Source: Verrucomicrobiota bacterium JB024 | Lineage (GTDB): Bacteria > Verrucomicrobiota > Verrucomicrobiia > Opitutales > Cerasicoccaceae | Assembly (NCBI GenBank): GCA_030673825.1 | Contig: JAUTCS010000048.1 | Coordinates: forward strand, 1-62,327 | DNA: 62,327 bases | Direction: 5' to 3' | In this document: piece by piece, positions 60,681 through 62,327 of the stretch | Layout: each line of letters begins with the position of its first letter | How positions within the stretch are numbered: position 1 is the stretch's first letter | Made by a program: the position numbers and the translations under genes | Notes under the pieces: model-generated | What the model saw: only the letters and a program-made list of their open reading frames with translations | What the model was told of the DNA's origin: nothing | The model's database searches: none

Positions 60681-62327
60681 CTAGAGCTTGCGGCCGGAGT
60701 CGAGCCAGCGGGTGATGCCCTTGATGTTCCAGTTGTGGACGGTGCCGTCGATTTCGGTCTGGACGGTGTCGCCGACGTGCTTGCCCATGAGGGCCTGGCC
60801 GAGCGGGGTCTTGTAGGACATGATGTTCTGCTCCGGGGCGGAGTCCCAGGCGCCCAGCAGGGCGTATTCCTGGACTTCGCCGGAGGCGGTGTCTTGCACC
60901 GTGACGATGGAGCCAATGCCGACGGTGTCGGCGGCGACATCCTCGAAGGTGGTCACGCGGGCGCGATTGAAATCCTTTTCCAGCAGGGCCTTGCGGGCCA
61001 TGAGGGTTTCCTGGTCCTGGCGGGCCATCTTGTACTCGGCGTTTTCGCGCAAGTCCCCGTGTTCGCGGGCGACCTCGATGGCCTCCTTGTTCTCGGGGAT
61101 CTTCTTGTTGATAAGTTCTTCGTACTCGGCCTTGCGCTCGTCGAGGCTCTTCTGGGAGACGATGAGCTCGTCCACCTTCTGCTCGGCTTCGCCGGAGACG
61201 AGGTTCTGGATGCTCGGGAAGCGCTTGATGAAGCGGGCCAGGAGCGACTTCTTGGTCAGGTCCTCGAAGCCCTGGTTGAGGATGAGGCCCTGGGCCAGGT
61301 CGCGGGCGACTTCGTCGTTGGCCTCGGCGAGCATGTCCGGGATGAGCTCCTGGTCGTCGCTGAGGACGTCGGCGAGCTGGATGCGGCGGTTACCGGTGCT
61401 CTGGAGCGCCTCGTAGTCGATAGCGTAAAGGATGGCGTTGAGCATGCGGGGGCCGACCATGCCGTCCACCAGTTTGGCGAACTTGCGCGAGTTGCGGTTC
61501 TTGACGATCCAGTAGAGGACCGGGCCCTTGAGGTTCTGCTCATTGAGCCAGCGCTTGAAGTGCTCGTGGACCATCTCGCCGCAGTCGCGGTCCACCAGGA
61601 AGCTGATAGACTCGCTGGTCATCTTGCCCTCGGAGTTCTTGAGGATGTCGATGAGGACGCTCTTCCAGTCTTCCGGGTAAACGCGGGTGAGCAGGTCGAG
61701 GAAGCGCTTGTGGTAGCCGTTGGGGATCTCGGCGGCGAGCTCGTTGAGGTCGCTGGCGCCGAGGATGAGGGACTTCGAGGTGGGCTCGATGGTCTCGGGG
61801 TCTTCGTGCAGGTGGCGGGCCAGGTCGTTACGGACCCAGACGCCGTGCAGGCGCTCGGCATGGTTGAGGCCCATGGCGTCCTTGACCGCTTCGGTCAGGT
61901 GTTCGAAAATGTTGGGCAGGTCACTGGCGATCTCCTCGACGTTTTCGGAGATCTGGTAAAGCTTTTCCGCGAGGGCGATCTTCTTCTTGGGCTGCTTGAC
62001 CAAGTAGAAGTCCTCGAGGATCTCCTGTTCGGGCTTCAGCGGCTCGTCGCGCAGGGTATACGGGTCGGTCTTGCGGGAGGGGGTGGCGATGCGGGGGTCC
62101 TTCACGAGGGCCTTCTTGGTCGCGGTCCACCACTTCTTGAATTTGACGGGGCCCAGCAGGCGGGCGAGGAGGTTCTCCAGCTCGGTCGGGCTGGCGCTCT
62201 GGCCATCGCAGTGGGAAAGAATGTCGGCCACGAGGTCACCCGGGCGCTTGTTTATAAAATCCGCGACGGCCTCGGGCGCGGTGCGCTGGCGCCCCCGAAA
62301 TCGTCGCGCAACGAGCAGGGCGGCTCG
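60681..62327 (-). CDS. greA: Transcription elongation factor GreA with large N-terminal extension, partial
   Basis: At least 548 residues; open to the window edge with no start, so the true N-terminus is outside. The last 160 residues are GreA: coiled coil with H-G-D-L-R-E-N-A-E-Y-K-M-A-R-Q (tip Asp and Glu conserved) and a C-terminal FKBP-like domain (G-S-I-V-T-V...I-M-S-Y-K-T-P-L-G-Q-A-L-M-G-K). Upstream is a long helical region with a G-P-V-K-F-K-K-W-W-T-A-T-K-K motif. Long GreA proteins are known in Chlamydiae and other PVC bacteria. The factor rescues backtracked RNA polymerase; the extension's role is not known. Confidence 0.94.
   Translation of the reverse strand, partial: RAALLVARRFRGRQRTAPEAVADFINKRPGDLVADILSHCDGQSASPTELENLLARLLGPVKFKKWWTATKKALVKDPRIATPSRKTDPYTLRDEPLKPEQEILEDFYLVKQPKKKIALAEKLYQISENVEEIASDLPNIFEHLTEAVKDAMGLNHAERLHGVWVRNDLARHLHEDPETIEPTSKSLILGASDLNELAAEIPNGYHKRFLDLLTRVYPEDWKSVLIDILKNSEGKMTSESISFLVDRDCGEMVHEHFKRWLNEQNLKGPVLYWIVKNRNSRKFAKLVDGMVGPRMLNAILYAIDYEALQSTGNRRIQLADVLSDDQELIPDMLAEANDEVARDLAQGLILNQGFEDLTKKSLLARFIKRFPSIQNLVSGEAEQKVDELIVSQKSLDERKAEYEELINKKIPENKEAIEVAREHGDLRENAEYKMARQDQETLMARKALLEKDFNRARVTTFEDVAADTVGIGSIVTVQDTASGEVQEYALLGAWDSAPEQNIMSYKTPLGQALMGKHVGDTVQTEIDGTVHNWNIKGITRWLDSGRKL

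Noticed and set aside
60569-60940. N-terminal extension of the A/T-rich lipoprotein
   Set aside because: It would run through the greA terminator and the greA 3' end in another frame; the lipoprotein signal peptide begins at 60568.

Overview
The window looks like a chromosomal segment of a marine-type verrucomicrobium, most likely of the Opitutia (Puniceicoccales/Opitutales). This is an inference from gene content: several PEP-CTERM exported proteins, sulfatases next to glycosidases, an AraC-type regulator with a LacI-like sensor domain, a pseudopilin beside a glycosidase, a long chlamydial-style GreA with a large N-terminal extension, and a two-domain-insert type IspG. No rRNA, CRISPR array or prophage was seen.

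Left part (1-24.6 kb) is an accessory, sugar-oriented region. It opens with the truncated start of an IS5-family transposase, then a heme-handling pair (HemS/HmuS-like protein plus short flavodoxin) divergent from an SDR oxidoreductase. Next comes a sulfatase cluster: secreted iduronate-sulfatase-like enzyme, PEP-CTERM protein, LacI-family regulator, second (leaderless) sulfatase. A shared 16-bp operator-like motif sits in front of all three transcription starts, including the regulator's own. A DeoR regulator then leads a tight run encoding an aldolase-like TIM barrel, a D-lyxose/D-mannose isomerase-type cupin, a PfkB sugar kinase and a GH2 beta-mannosidase, which together read as a mannoside-to-triose route that passes through fructose. 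After a second PEP-CTERM protein come two tandem GH13 proteins (the first with a ruined catalytic triad), a XylR-like AraC regulator, a large GH42-like glycosidase and a translationally coupled pseudopilin. A tRNA-Gly(CCC) gene at 24.6 kb closes this region.

Middle and right parts (24.9-62.3 kb) are mainly housekeeping: MBL hydrolase and RNase D-like nuclease; a minus-strand run with a TIGR03790-type exported protein, fluoride channel, amidase and IF3; FabV; HAD phosphatase; SGNH hydrolase; UvrB; a solo ribbon-helix-helix protein; SucCD; RNase PH; a GH43/32-like five-bladed protein; IspG; a PEP-CTERM protein with a thaumatin/GH64-like start; the uppS-cdsA-dxr-rseP envelope/isoprenoid operon; a pterin pair (PhhB, FolE2); two paralogous exported small domains; a UvrD-type helicase; two paralogous helical-repeat lipoproteins; Nudix hydrolase; SDR; an ArsR-methyltransferase fusion; an A/T-rich lipoprotein; and a GreA-family protein that runs off the right edge.

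The most interesting items are the putative three-site LacI regulon for sulfatases, the GH13 enzyme/pseudoenzyme pair, and the glycosidase-pseudopilin coupling. The carbohydrate block between an IS remnant and a tRNA gene looks like a modular insertion, but its boundaries are inferred, not proven.
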